A program made the position numbers and the translations under genes. Below, piece after piece: positions 1 to 12,705 of a stretch of 64,000 nucleotides of DNA. The DNA comes from Sabellastarte sp. h YS-2021 (Eukaryota; Annelida; Polychaeta; Sabellida; Sabellidae): positions 30,322,614-30,386,613 of the forward strand of contig OZ024930.1 in assembly GCA_964017235.1 (NCBI GenBank), read 5' to 3'. How positions within the stretch are numbered: the stretch's first letter is position 1; each line of letters opens with the position of its first letter. The notes below the pieces were generated by a model. That model worked only from the letters and a program-made list of their open reading frames with translations, did not search any database and had not been told where the DNA came from.

Positions 1-934
1 GAAATTAAGGTACATGTAAAGGTTTATTACCTGACCTCAACTATTAGTGGTAACCATCTCTTCTCAGCTTATCACAACACCGATAAAGTGTAAAATTGTA
101 GCGATATCACCATCTCACTGGTGTTATCGCCCTTTTGTCGATCATTCCATACACAGCTTTAAGCAAACTGATGTCTCCCGCATTTTACTCATTTATTCTT
201 AACACACATGTCCACAACTGCTTTGGGAACATGAATAAGTAATCCTTCCTAGTACTGTTGCCTCTGTGAAAGTATGGTTAAAAATTATCCTCTTACTATG
301 TTGAGATGTAAGGTGTAGAATATCTGCCAATAGTGGACAAACACTACTCCTAAAGATTACTCCTACCCCCTCTAAGTCTTACAGAGAAGGAGAGTTTTGT
401 AACAGAGTTGGAGGAATAATTATCATAATGGGAACAAAAAACTGCCCTGGGGCACTAATCCCCCTTTCTGGCCCTGTGTAGGAATTTGCTCCTTCCCTGA
501 CAAAAGAAACACAATACACCCGAGATGACAAAATGAAGTTTTCCTGGACATCTGACCAAAAGTTCAGCAGGAGAAAACCTCATTAAGAGTGAAAAATGCA
601 CTTTTATTCTACCAAACTCATCTAAGAGATAAGATAGAGAAAAGTAGGACTTGTAACACTCCTGTTGAGTAACAAGTTGGAGAACTGATCCCAGCACTGC
701 CCAACAAAAAATTCCTGATCACTGAGGACTGTAATTGCAAAAAACTCTGCACACAGCCCAAGGTAAAAAAGAAACTCTGTGAGCTCCTGTTAATCCTTAG
801 CTCCTTGAAGACGTCCTGCCAGAGGTCCTGCTAGACCACTTCAAAAAATTATCCAGGCCTTAACATGCTCTCTGTAGCAGAAACCAGAGAACCTGCACTC
901 CTGAATAATAAATTGACAATGGTTACAAGTTCAT
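1..934. other. unassigned, no gene seen
   Basis: Nothing coding, repetitive or structured was recognised with confidence. The short minus-strand frame at 455-697 has no family signature. Confidence 0.5.
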
Positions 935-1366
935 ATGTACCGGTGCCGGTTTCAGACCAGCTGAAAAACCGGTAAAAAAGCACAGAAACAAAAGCCAATT
1001 ACTGAGATGAATCACAGCTCCGGGAAACTGGCAAACCGATTTCTGACCTTTTGGGAGGTATGGAAACTCGATTGTCTTCGGATGACGTCATGCAGGTATT
1101 TTCCTCCGTGAAAAGTTCCGACTGAACCTCACCGGAGGAAATGAACGGTGTAAAAGATCAAATCTGCATCCGGAACTTGCCCACGGTGTAGAATCCAAGA
1201 AAATCAATGATGTCTGTCACCACGGGGAATTCCAACCGGTGACCTATTCGGTAGAGCATGATGTGGTGAGATCTTTGCTACCAAACGCCTGGCTATACGA
1301 ACCCGACGTGTGATAAGCTTTGTGACAATCGAATTGTCTCCATCGTTTCCTTTGTCGCCTAGCAAC
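935..1366 (+). promoter_or_regulatory. candidate promoter of the small plus-strand gene
   Basis: This stretch is richer in CpG than the surrounding AT-rich DNA (many CCGG, ACGT and CGG words). It contains a perfect CRE palindrome TGACGTCA at 1083-1090. It ends just before the ATG proposed for the small gene. A promoter role is inferred from composition, the CRE and position; no TATA box or initiator was identified. Confidence 0.35.
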
Positions 1367-1391
1367 ATGAAAACTGTCCCTGCCGGAGCTA
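1367..1391 (+). CDS. unrecognised small gene, proposed exon 1
   Basis: The ATG at 1367 in context AGCAACATGA starts MKTVPAGA. A usable donor GTATGA follows after one base of the next codon (phase 1). Spliced to the exon at 1834 this gives a basic, Ser/Thr-containing N-terminus (KTVPAGAS then FLKRFSTLA) that could be a mitochondrial presequence. This is the weakest exon of the model: it is short, the donor is moderate and other starts are possible. Its support is the phase match with four later exons and the CpG-richer stretch upstream. Confidence 0.3.
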
Positions 1392-1833
1392 GTATGACTG
1401 CCGACAGTTTCAGTGTTAATAAATGAAGTAAATCTTCAAAACTTGCATAAAAAAAGAACTCCCATATGATGCAATACGAGAGTTATGAAGAAAAAACAGG
1501 CATTCTGAGCAGCAGAAGATCTTCATCCAGCGACAAACATCCCTGTCGCCATTTTACAAAAAGTGGTAAACAAACCGTGAAGAAATGTCTACAAAAGCAC
1601 TTTTCCTCTGTGCTTTTCCTCTTAATTTTGTCCTGAGAAGACATTGTCAATACAGACGTCTTATAACAGAACTCAAATCCACAAAAAGTCCAAATACTTA
1701 ATAAAAATCCGAAAAGAAAATAAACATCCACACTCTAGGATGGCAAACAAAAATAATGAAGGTTGTTTACTAGCGTGGTCACATGACCACTAGGGGGACA
1801 TGCTAGTTCACACTCACTCACTGGCCTCTTAAG

Positions 1834-1905
1834 GTTTCTTAAAACGTTTCTCAACGTTGGCCAGTGAGTTGGATGGCACCAACATACAGCAATGGTCAGG
1901 AAATG
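1834..1905 (+). CDS. unrecognised small gene, proposed exon 2
   Basis: This 72-base exon lies between an acceptor CCTCTTAAG and a strong donor GTAAGTG. Read in phase 1 it gives FLKRFSTLASELDGTNIQQ and then WSGN, with no stop. The last base G joins to GT of the exon at 5246 to make Gly. An overlapping minus-strand frame was considered as a kinase tail exon but lacks an acceptor. The product family is not recognised. Confidence 0.42.
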
Positions 1906-2599
1906 GTAAGTGTATTTTTCGCAATAAAAACTTTGGACGTTTATGTTGTATTGGATACATTGTCAGGAAGGTAATTAAGAAAATTAGGAGCACTGAAGGC
2001 AAAACTATTTCCAAAGTAGTTTTCACACAGTGTCTAACTGTATTTGTCAGATTACCTTTAGACTCTTACATACCAGTAATAGCTGTACATTTGTATTCTT
2101 AAACATATTTTTCATGATTATTGACATTGCTTTGTTATTTGTCCTCACTGTTGTCCCATTTTACAATTCAATATTACTGTCAGTTTAATTGCATATATTC
2201 ACATTTTCATATTACAAAGTATTATCTTTATAATGACAGTTTCGTGTACATAACATTGGAGCTAATCAAATATTCACTTATAACTACAAGAATGTCACCA
2301 ATATTGAACCACTGACATGTGACTTAACACTCATAAGCACCAAATCTATCCAATAGAATCCACTCAGATTTGGGCCACCTGCACAAAATAGTGAAAACAT
2401 TCTATGGTAGTATGCTGACAATATGAACAGATTCAAAAAAAGTTGGAGAATTCTTCAAAATAACACTGTTTTCTATAAGTTATCTTATCATCAGCATCTA
2501 TAAAGAAGGTATGTCATGACAAGTACCACTTTAAATTGTAAAATCCAGAATGTGATTTCAAATTTGTGGGAACCAAATATTTTATATTTGAGCCAAATA

Positions 2600-3054
2600 C
2601 CGTAATTATCCGTATAAACGTCCCCTCCCTATTAATCCTCCCCTCTTCTCAACCTTTGCAAAGTTCATATTTCAGGGTTTTACATCCCTCTCAACAGCCA
2701 CCAGCCTTGCGATTCCGGGATTCCGAAAAAAGAGATGTTTTAGTACTTCCCCAATTTAATACCGCTTACGAGAAATAAAGAAAATCACAACAAAACATGG
2801 CAATTTTGATCAACAACACATTAAAATCTGTAAAAAACGAGATAAAAGTTTATAATTTCATCAGATTTAAGGTTAGTTTCTAATATTTTAAGCTCTCCCG
2901 CCATTATACATGCTGGGAAGCGAGATGAAGGCTGTAAGTGTCCATTATCGGCCATTGCCACTGGACTCGAGAGTTGATTTTTTTTAATCTGTAATAGTAG
3001 CCCCCCCCTTTGAAAAATGCATCTCCCCCGGGGCATTTATATGGATAAATACGG
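2600..3054 (+). mobile_element. TIR element M, copy 1 (TA-flanked MITE)
   Basis: The ends are inverted copies of each other. The left reads CCGTAATTATCCGTATAAAC; the right, reverse-complemented, reads CCGTATTTATCCATATAAAT. TA lies directly outside each end, as expected for Tc1/mariner-type insertion. There is no coding capacity. The 455-base body matches the outer parts of the copy at 3429-4799 in reverse orientation, so this is a non-autonomous DNA transposon. Superfamily assignment rests only on the TA target. Confidence 0.82.
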
Positions 3055-3428
3055 TATTATACCCACTGATTACCTAGATACTTCCATTTTAGCAAAATGT
3101 GCGATATCACATGAGATTGCAGCACCACTTTTTATATCATGGCAACTATGTTAAATGCTGTCAAATATTTCCGCGATATCACCATGAAGATATTTTGACA
3201 CCCTGAATCCCCCTTTGTATAATGATGATGTCTCTATTAGTTCTACAAATAACAGATATGAGTACTGCCGAGTATATCTATAAGTTAATGTGGTCTGCTG
3301 GGTCTGGAATGCAGATCAAGGCTTTACATCTGGCCACTGCTCATATACAGACTGTACAGACTGGGGACAGGTCGGGAGACACCGGATCATTTTTAACAGG
3401 ACTTTTAGCATTCAAATTTACAAACCTA

Positions 3429-4799
3429 CCGTATTTATTGTAATAAACGCCCCGGGGCGATGCATTTTTCAAAAGGGGGGGGCGACTATTACAGATAAAT
3501 AAAATCATATCTCGAGTCCAGTGGCAATGGGCGATAATGGACACTTGTTGCCTTGATCTCGCTTGCTGGCATGTATAATGGCGAGACAGCTTAAAATATT
3601 TAAAACAAGAGGGTCAGAGGTGCCCCAAAAGGCGGGTTGCGCACGCAGGAAACAAGGTTAGCAACTGCTCTCATTAAATTTAGGAACAAGGAAAGAAATG
3701 TTAGGTTACCCACTTAAGGTAATGTGTTCGACGTGCTAAGAAATGTAATACTTCTAATCTAAAACCGAACAAATGGACAGAAAAACAAGACAAATGAACG
3801 GACGGATTTACACCAATTTCAAAAGGAACCTAGCTATGATGGTGATGTATGTCCCTGTGAAGTTTGAATTAGATTGGAGTAACCGTTTTCGAGTTAGAGT
3901 CCGGAAACAAAAATGTGGACGGACAGATGGATGGACATAAAAACGGACAAAAACGAAGAAATGGACGGAAAAACGGACAAATAAACAGACGGAATTTCAC
4001 CAATTTCGAAAGGAACCTAGCTATGATAATGATCTATCTCCCTGTGAAGTTTGAATTTGATTGGTCAAACCGTTTTAAAGTTAGAGTCCGGAAACGAAAA
4101 TGTGGGCAAACAGATGGATGGACAGACAAACGGACGAAAAACGGACAAACGAACACACGGAATTTCACCAATTTCGAAAGGAACCTAGCTATGATGGTGA
4201 TCTATCTCCCTGTGAAGTTTGAATTTGATTGGTCAAACCGTTTTAAAGTTAGAGTCCGGAAACGAAAATGTGGACAAACAGATGGATGGACAGACAAACG
4301 GACGAAAAACGGACAAACGAACACATGGAATTTCACCAATTTCGAAAGGAACCTAGCTATGATGGTGATCTATCTCCCTGTGAAGTTTGAATTTGATTGG
4401 TCAAACCGTTTTAAAGTTAGAGTCCGGAAACGAAAAATGTGAACGGACAGACGGACAGACGGACGTCGGACACATCAATCTAATAGGCGGGTTGGTTACA
4501 CGCAACCTGCCTAACAAACCTGTTACCTTAAATCTGAAGAAATTATGTAGTTTTATCTAATATTTTTGCAGATTTCAATGCGTCTGTGACCAAAACTGCC
4601 ATGTTTTGTTTTTATTTTCTTTATTTCTCGTAAGCGATATTCGCTTGGGAAGTACTAAAATGCACCATTTTTCGGAATCCCGGAATCGCAAAGGTGTTGG
4701 CTGTTGAGAGGGATGTAAAACCCCGAAATATGAACTTTGCAAAGGTAGAGAAGAGGGGGGGGATTAATAGGGAGGGGGCGTTTATTACAATAAATACGG
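3429..4799 (-). mobile_element. TIR element M, copy 2, split by tandem-repeat element J
   Basis: The termini CCGTATTTATTGTAATAAAC and its inverted copy at 4780-4799 are near-perfect TIRs flanked by TA. The outer parts (to about 3603 and from about 4530) match the reverse complement of copy 1. The middle is an inserted element carrying a 168-base tandem repeat. The TIRs are better preserved than in copy 1, suggesting a younger insertion. Confidence 0.8.
3604..4529. mobile_element. element J, tandem-repeat element inserted in M copy 2
   Basis: J begins AACAAGAGGGTCAGAGG and has a related motif near both ends: GGCGGGTTGCG on the left and CGCAACCTGCC on the right. Its core is a tandem repeat with CACCAATTTC starting at 3811, 3998, 4166 and 4334, spacings 187, 168 and 168. 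Each unit contains ACCTAGCTATGATGGTGATC-like text and GGACGGACAGA-rich spacer. A 175-residue open frame at 3915-4442 is only a translation of the repeat. The AACAAG start matches the Helentron-like families elsewhere in the window. Confidence 0.65.
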
Positions 4800-5088
4800 T
4801 ATTCATATTAATACATATGGTTCAGTTGAAGAATTAGTGTTGGTGTAAATCCTGAATGGGAATTAAATCCACTGTTTTATTTCCATAGATTCTATCTGGC
4901 TGAGTGTGTTGTATATACTTTATCATAAATAAAATGCCATAACTTTATGTTTCATACAAAACATGTTAATTATCATTCAATGAAGGGCTATACTGTAAAG
5001 GCACATATAAATGGAAAGATGGGACTTGTTGTAAATTTCCATTAAATAAATTACATACAACAGTGGCACTAAAACTTTGATACTACCC

Positions 5089-5132
5089 TCATATACAGTC
5101 ATATACAGTCATATACAGTCATATACAGTCAC
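5089..5132. repeat. 10-base microsatellite (CATATACAGT)n
   Basis: There are about four consecutive copies of the unit CATATACAGT, just upstream of a proposed exon at 5246. Confidence 0.9.
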
Positions 5133-5245
5133 CACTTTCTGATATGATCAAATATTTGCGAAAGTTGGGTTGTGGTTGATTTAAAGGGGAAAGATTTTGT
5201 TCCAGAACAAAATCTTATAACATTTTACCCTTGGTATATTTACAG

Positions 5246-5323
5246 GTGCTATCTACAAGAATAAACTAGCCCAACTGGGTGCAAAAGACATTGCATTTCA
5301 TCGGCCTGACGCTGACATCCAGG
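5246..5323 (+). CDS. unrecognised small gene, proposed exon 3
   Basis: This 78-base exon follows a good acceptor (TTGGTATATTTACAG) and precedes donor GTAATA. It encodes AIYKNKLAQLGAKDIAFHR and then PDADIQ. It enters and leaves in phase 1, like its neighbours, so any of these exons could be skipped without changing frame. The composition is protein-like and unlike the repeat translations nearby. No family was recognised. It lies on the strand opposite CaMK1. Confidence 0.5.
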
Positions 5324-6213
5324 GTAATATAAGGTAATCAAAATTTACGCAATAAATTATATTCAGTTTTAATGGAGTTTCTGTATCTCAGAATGACTTG
5401 CTAGCAATTTCGGGTCATCACACAAGATTGGGGAATGTGCATTTTTGACGACGTTAGCCTTTCAGAACATGGGAGCAAGTAATGTATATGTTTAAATGTT
5501 ATCATAATTTGTATCCTTAAGTGAAAACATTGGATGATATACACCACAAGGGTTGTTTTACTTATTTTATACACCTCCTTCCTTGAATAATAGGTATTAT
5601 TATACTTCAAGTAAGTATCAGCCAATCAGAATGCATCATCTGCGGGCAATATCTCGTAAAATATCCCGTTTTGGATAAAAATGTCACTGATGCCAATTTT
5701 GTCTCGAAATCATTCATCTGTGTGTTTGTGCCGAGAATGTAACCAAAATGGATGTCGTTTACTGGAAACGTCATCATGCGATAACATAATGACAGAGATG
5801 AAGCGGGTCTATAGGCAAATAAATTAACATTTTAACATATTTTCTTTAACTGGCCATAACATCCTCATTTTATTTTTGGGATGATATTACATTTTTCCCC
5901 AATTGTGTTAAGTTGAATGAGACTCAAATTTTGATGCCAAATAACTTAAAATATAAATGTGTACACTAATTCCGTGTGTGGCTATTGATCTTCAGTCATA
6001 ACGTTTTGTGTATAACTTATCTTAGGGGTTATATCACTTGCCCTCATGATTCACAAATCACAACATTGACCAGAATGAAATGTTGTCAAAATAATCCATG
6101 TGTACATAAAATCTCGAAACTCAACAGTCTACATATACTTAGTAAGGAGAACTGATTAATGTAAAAAAAAAACCCTTAACTTTTAACTTATGATTTCTTT
6201 TGATTTAATGCAG

Positions 6214-6276
6214 GAAAAACCATCAGAGGCATTGCAAAGATACAAGTTTCTGATGGTGTATACAACAAACTTTCAG
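6214..6276 (+). CDS. unrecognised small gene, proposed exon 4
   Basis: The acceptor TTTGATTTAATGCAG is good. The exon reads GKTIRGIAKIQVSDGVYNKL and then S. Two endings are possible. Splicing at the weak donor GTTACA (phase 1) joins the exon at 7113. Alternatively, reading on gives GYIVL and a TAA at 6291-6293, making this the terminal exon. Both keep the frame. Confidence 0.47.
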
Positions 6277-7112
6277 GTTACATAGTTTTATAAATATTTA
6301 TAAAACATCATTCATAGTTTTATGGTGCTTTATAAAATGTATTACCAATACTTATGACCTGATATTTTGGTCAAACAAAGCTTATGGTGGATAATAAAGG
6401 CATAAACATTGCATTAGTAAAGCAGATATATGGTGCAAAATACTGAAAACCTCAACATCTCCACTTTTTCTAAATCAATCACAAAAGTGTATTCATTTTC
6501 CAAGCACAATCCTTGCATTTACACAGTACAAATAAAATAGTCAAATATCACTTGCACAATGCATATAATTTGATAGATTGCATGTACAACAAATCCACAA
6601 TATCCATACAGAGTTTGCAATACTATTCCATAGCTTAAAGCTTTGTAACATTAAAAAAAATTTAGGGTGAAAAAAGGAAAAAAATATACAATTGATGAAT
6701 ACCATGACTAAAAATTCAACAACGATCAACAGACATAGTAAGTCTGGAGAATTATACCCTGCTTCACAACTGAAATAAGTTACTATTGAATAAAACAGCC
6801 ACCACAAAGCAAAATCAATTACCCTTTCTTCCATCCTGGAAAACAATTGGCACCCCTTTAAATTTCAAGGTGAAAAATGCGGCGTATTCATCTTACAATA
6901 ACTGACCTAAAGTGGGTTACTTGCATTTATATATATTCACCAACTGGACGTAACAGTACAGCAAATTTCATGCCAATTCCTGGGCACCAACTTTCCCTAC
7001 TACCATATCCATTCTCTGAAGTGCACTTACAAAAGCAGGGGTACTTACAAAAGCATGGGCAATACACAGCGTGGCACTGTATGATATATTCATTCTAAAT
7101 TATCAATTCCAG

Positions 7113-7144
7113 GTATATGTGAAGCTGAGTTTTCACTCATATAG
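7113..7144 (+). CDS. unrecognised small gene, possible last exon
   Basis: After an acceptor TATCAATTCCAG the sequence continues the phase-1 frame as ICEAEFSLI and a TAG at 7142-7144. With this exon the predicted product is about 89 residues. The exon is short and could be a chance match; the alternative is termination at 6293. Confidence 0.3.
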
Positions 7145-7395
7145 ATATTAAAATTTCAAAGTTTTGTAATGAATTTTCTAATTTATCAGAGTATACAAAG
7201 TGCACAAAAATACAGTGTTGTGTAAAAAAAAAAACCAGGAAAGTTAAAATTACACAAAATCACTTTTAAGAAAAATATCAACTATCTGAACATTTAACAC
7301 TGACCACCTATCACTGAATCGTGATTTATGATGATTGTTTAGGTTTTGTAAAAGTTTACAGGGTGGGACTGCAGATCGATATCCAAATCAACTGA

Positions 7396-9497
7396 AACTA
7401 GATATTTCGTCTCGACGCAGTGTATCCCCGGACGGGACATGGTTGAAGCGTGACATACAGAGTATTATGTTTGACACAAATATACCCCTGTGGGGAGGGG
7501 GCCTAAGTGTTTATGGGAGCAACTTGAAATGACACCAAGTAAACAAAATGTTTGCTTAATGAAAGATACAAATGTAACTAGACGTAGCGCATCGGAGAAC
7601 CGATGCAAATTGTATCCACCAGAAAGAAAACTCACCAAAGCCAATCAACCATCACTTAACCTTAAAGGAGGAGCTCAAGGTAAAATTTGACCACATCAAA
7701 AGATTCTTATAGCCCATGATTTCCAATAGGTTGGCGTGACATTGCAAACCTCTAGGAACACGAATAAGGGAGTTATAAGCACTTTTAATTTTGGCTATCC
7801 TCATTTGACCTTGAAAGAGGGGCCAAAGGTCAAATCTGATCACATCAAAAGATTCCTAGCGCTAGATTTCCTATAGGATGGTTTACCATCCCAAACCTCA
7901 AGGACCTATAATAAGCGAGTTATAAGCACTTTTAAGTTTGGCTATCCTCGTTTGACCTTCCAGGAGAGGTCCAAGATCAAATGTGACCACACCAAAAGAT
8001 TCCCAGCCCATGATTTGCTATAGGTTGGTTTATCATCCCAAAACCTCTATGACCAATAATAAGTGAGTTATAAGCACATTTAAGTTTAGCTATCCTCATT
8101 TGACCTTGAAGGAGGGGTCCAAGGTCAATCTGACCACAAAAGGACTTGGTATAACTGTACTTTTTGTAATTGTACGATTGTTGTCCGATTGTGAATAAAA
8201 TATGTTTAAATAAATCTGACCACATCAGAAGATTCGCAGCACATGATTTCCTATAGGTTGGTTTCACATTGCAAACCTCTACGACCAATAATAAGGGAGA
8301 TACTTTTAAAGTCCGCTATGTGGGGTACTTTGGCACTCCGTGGATGACCTTGAATTAAGAGCTTCAAGGTTAAATGTCTACAAGGTTGTAGAGGACATGT
8401 ATATCTGTTATACATATCACCTATGAAGAGATTCAACCTTCTACCTATGAGAAACAGCCAGTAGAAAAATGTAGATAATTTTCAAAGAAATGCCCGTGGC
8501 AGCCATCTTGTTTTCAGAATGAGGCTAATTTCAGTCCCAGAGAAGCTTACCCCCCAATGAAGATATCTTGCAAATTTGATGAACCTAGCCGGTGTAGTTT
8601 TCCTCTGAGAGCATTAATGCCGAAAATCTCTCCACGCGCGGTGGCGGCGTAGCAAACACTAAAGCAAAGTATCCGGTGGATACAATAATCAACATGAGCC
8701 AGTAAGTTATACAGCCAATAATAAAGGAGGTATATGGCCTCACAGTCTTATATAGGCATGTATATGCAGTAAAAGGTATCATTTCGAGTCATTTTAGCAG
8801 GCCTAAGGTGACCTTGAAAACAACAGCCAAGGTCAACAAACTGGATGCTGGTACTCCATCATGTACTCAACCTCCAAAGCCATTACACACAGTCTTATAT
8901 AGACATATATATGCAGTAAAAGCTATCATTTTGAGTCATTTTAGCAGGCCTAAGGTGACCTTGAAAACAATAGCCAAGGTCAACAAACTGGATGCTGGTA
9001 CTCCATAATGTACTCAACCTCCAAAGCCATTTTCAATAGTTTCCATGCAATATAGTCAGCATTAAGTGTGAAAATATCTCCAAAAAGACCAAAAATGGCC
9101 TCGATGAGGTACTTTGGCAGTCTGTGGATGACCTTCAATGAAGAGCTTCAAGGTCAAATTTCTGCATGCTTACAGAGGACATATATATGTATTATATATA
9201 CCAGCCATAGGATGATCTAACTCTCTGTATATGAGAACTGGGCCAAAATGTGAAAAAATGGCCAAAATCTGACCTTTAGGAGACCACCAGTGACCTTGAA
9301 ATTGAAGGTCAAGGTAAAAAAAATAGCATCCGTGGTATTGCCCATATATACCCACATACCAAATTTGAAAGGTCTAACTAAAATATTTTTTAAGTTATCG
9401 CGTCCGAAAGGAAATCTCTGCGGCGGTGGCGTGACCGTACTTAATCCACATAATCTACTTACTAAGTATCCACAACTTTCGTCCGGGGATACAATAA
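7396..9497 (-). mobile_element. element B1, Helentron-like, split by A1
   Basis: The left end starts AACTAGATATTT, then hairpin CGTC-TC-GACG (7408-7417), then TGTATCCCCGGACG at 7421-7434. The exact inverse, CGTCCGGGGATACA, lies at 9480-9493. Read on the minus strand this is: 5' motif, body, inverse motif, hairpin, CTAG then TT, which is the layout described for Helentron-derived non-autonomous elements. The body contains two 147-base repeat units (CACAGTCTTATATA at 8741 and again at 8888) and text in TGACCTTGAA. Element A1 sits inside it. No protein is encoded. Confidence 0.75.
7576..8688 (-). mobile_element. element A1, Helentron-like with 147-base array
   Basis: It starts AACTAGACGTAGC, then hairpin GCATCGG-AGAA-CCGATGC (7589-7606), then ATTGTATCCACC (7609-7620). 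The inverse GGTGGATACAAT is at 8675-8686. The core has about four diverged copies of a unit containing TTGACCTTGAAGGAGGGG, AGATTC(C/G)CAGCCCATGATT and AATAATAAGCGAGTTATAAG. It is nested in B1. The tail has a CGCGGTGGCGGCGTAGCA segment shared with A2 and A5. Confidence 0.78.
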
Positions 9498-9559
9498 TGA
9501 TGGAAAACGAATGAATTCAAGATCTCTCATATTTAAACCTGTCTTATTTGAGAATGTCA

Positions 9560-11428
<1,869 letters not shown>

Positions 11429-11645
11429 GGGGCCATGGTGGCAGCGTGTAACACTTTCGCCTCCCACCTCTGAGGCTGGGGTTTGGTTCACGGCTCTACC
11501 TCAAGTGGGAAAGCTGGTAGTTGCTTGCTGTTGATCAGCAGTTTACCCCAGAATAGTGATGGACTCGGCTGGCTCACTTACAACAATGGAGAAAGGGTAT
11601 AAAATGTTGCAGTTAAAGTCAATTTAACTTCTATGATATAAATAT
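11429..11645 (+). mobile_element. tRNA-derived SINE, copy 1
   Basis: The head GGGGCCATGGTGGCAGCGTG looks like a tRNA 5' half with A box, and GGTTTGGTTCACGG stands for the B box. A body segment CTCAAGTGGGAAAGCTGGTA is shared with the copy at 26602-26834. The 3' part differs and no clear target-site duplication was seen. It is too diverged and too long to be a functional tRNA gene. Confidence 0.6.
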
Positions 11646-12049
11646 TGACAATACCTACCAATAAAAGTTACAGAATTCTTTAAATTACAATAGTTTTGTA
11701 TTGGCTGTTAGCGTGTCCTTTTTGGTGAAATATGCAATATATGTTACACCAGTTCTCAAGCTTTATTATCTGATTGTTTCATATTATATTATCTTATAAA
11801 TGCTGAGAACTGGCCTTAACAATTTTTGTTCTGTCATGGGTTTGCCTGACCAAACTATGCTCATGTAATTCTGAACATAATTACACAAATTGTAGTATGC
11901 TTTATCCTTTCACTTGTGAAGGTTCAGTGTGTGACTATTCATATATATAAACACAATACAGGTTAACTGTCCACCTAAAGCCTTGCTTTTTCTCCCATGT
12001 GAAAAGAACATATTAATATATTTCCAGATGAGATTTCAGCTCTATCAGT

Positions 12050-12604
12050 GACATTGTTAAGTTCGACAGTTATAGGGCTTAAAATTGGGTCTCTGTGGGC
12101 ATTTTAGAGACCTTAAGGTGACCTTTAAATTAAAGCTACAGACTTCAAATTTTTCAGACAACAATTACATATAGAAGTTATATCTACTACAATTTGATAC
12201 ATGTAGTTACAGGGCAAAATATGTGAAAATGTAGAAAAAATGTCTAAGCAGGGTCTTTATGGACCTCAAACATAATTTAACCTCATATGTAAGGAGAATA
12301 TATTAATATATTCCCAGGTAAAATTTGAGCCAGATGAGCCACATAGTTTTTGACCAAGAGGCAATTAAGTGGCCAAAAGTCAAATTTCTGACCTAAAGGT
12401 GGCCATATGTCTTTATTATTGGGAGTTTAAGGTAATCTTACAATAAGTTTCCTATCATGACCCAAATACATGTGTGTGCCAAGTCTGAATGAAGTCCATG
12501 GGAGTCTTTTTGAGTTATTGCACACGCAAGTCAATATATACGGCGGTGGTGGCATGAAAGAGGTGAAACCAGTATGTACCTGATTTTCGTCTGGGAATAT
12601 AATG
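12050..12604 (-). mobile_element. element B2, fragment
   Basis: Diverged B-type sequence: AAGGTGACCTTTAAATTAAA, a CGGCGGTGGTGGCATGA segment and a terminal TTTTCGTCTGGGAATATAAT matching the B end motif imperfectly. The hairpin end was not found. It lies about 100 bases before A2. Confidence 0.5.
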
Positions 12605-12705
12605 AAATTGACAAAACTTACTGAGGGCTTAAATAAATGCTATAGGGTGGATACAAATGTATAATATTAAATACTTAATACAGCACTTTTGAATAATCCA
12701 AGCAA

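Noticed and set aside
1829-2026. Minus-strand frame considered as a C-terminal exon of CaMK1
   Set aside because: There is no acceptor AG before the relevant segment, and the opposite strand has a strong donor GTAAGTG in a phase that matches other exons.
2566-2778. 70-residue plus-strand frame
   Set aside because: It is a translation across the TIR and body of MITE M1.
3915-4442. 175-residue open frame with repeated blocks
   Set aside because: It is the translation of a 168-base tandem repeat in element J; length 168 is divisible by three, so one frame stays open by chance.
7335-7532. 65-residue plus-strand frame (TADRYPNQLKLDISSRRS)
   Set aside because: It reads through the head of element B1, including its hairpin and end motif.
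11429-11510. tRNA gene
   Set aside because: The A and B boxes are imperfect, the cloverleaf does not close, and related sequences continue for more than 200 bases as a SINE.
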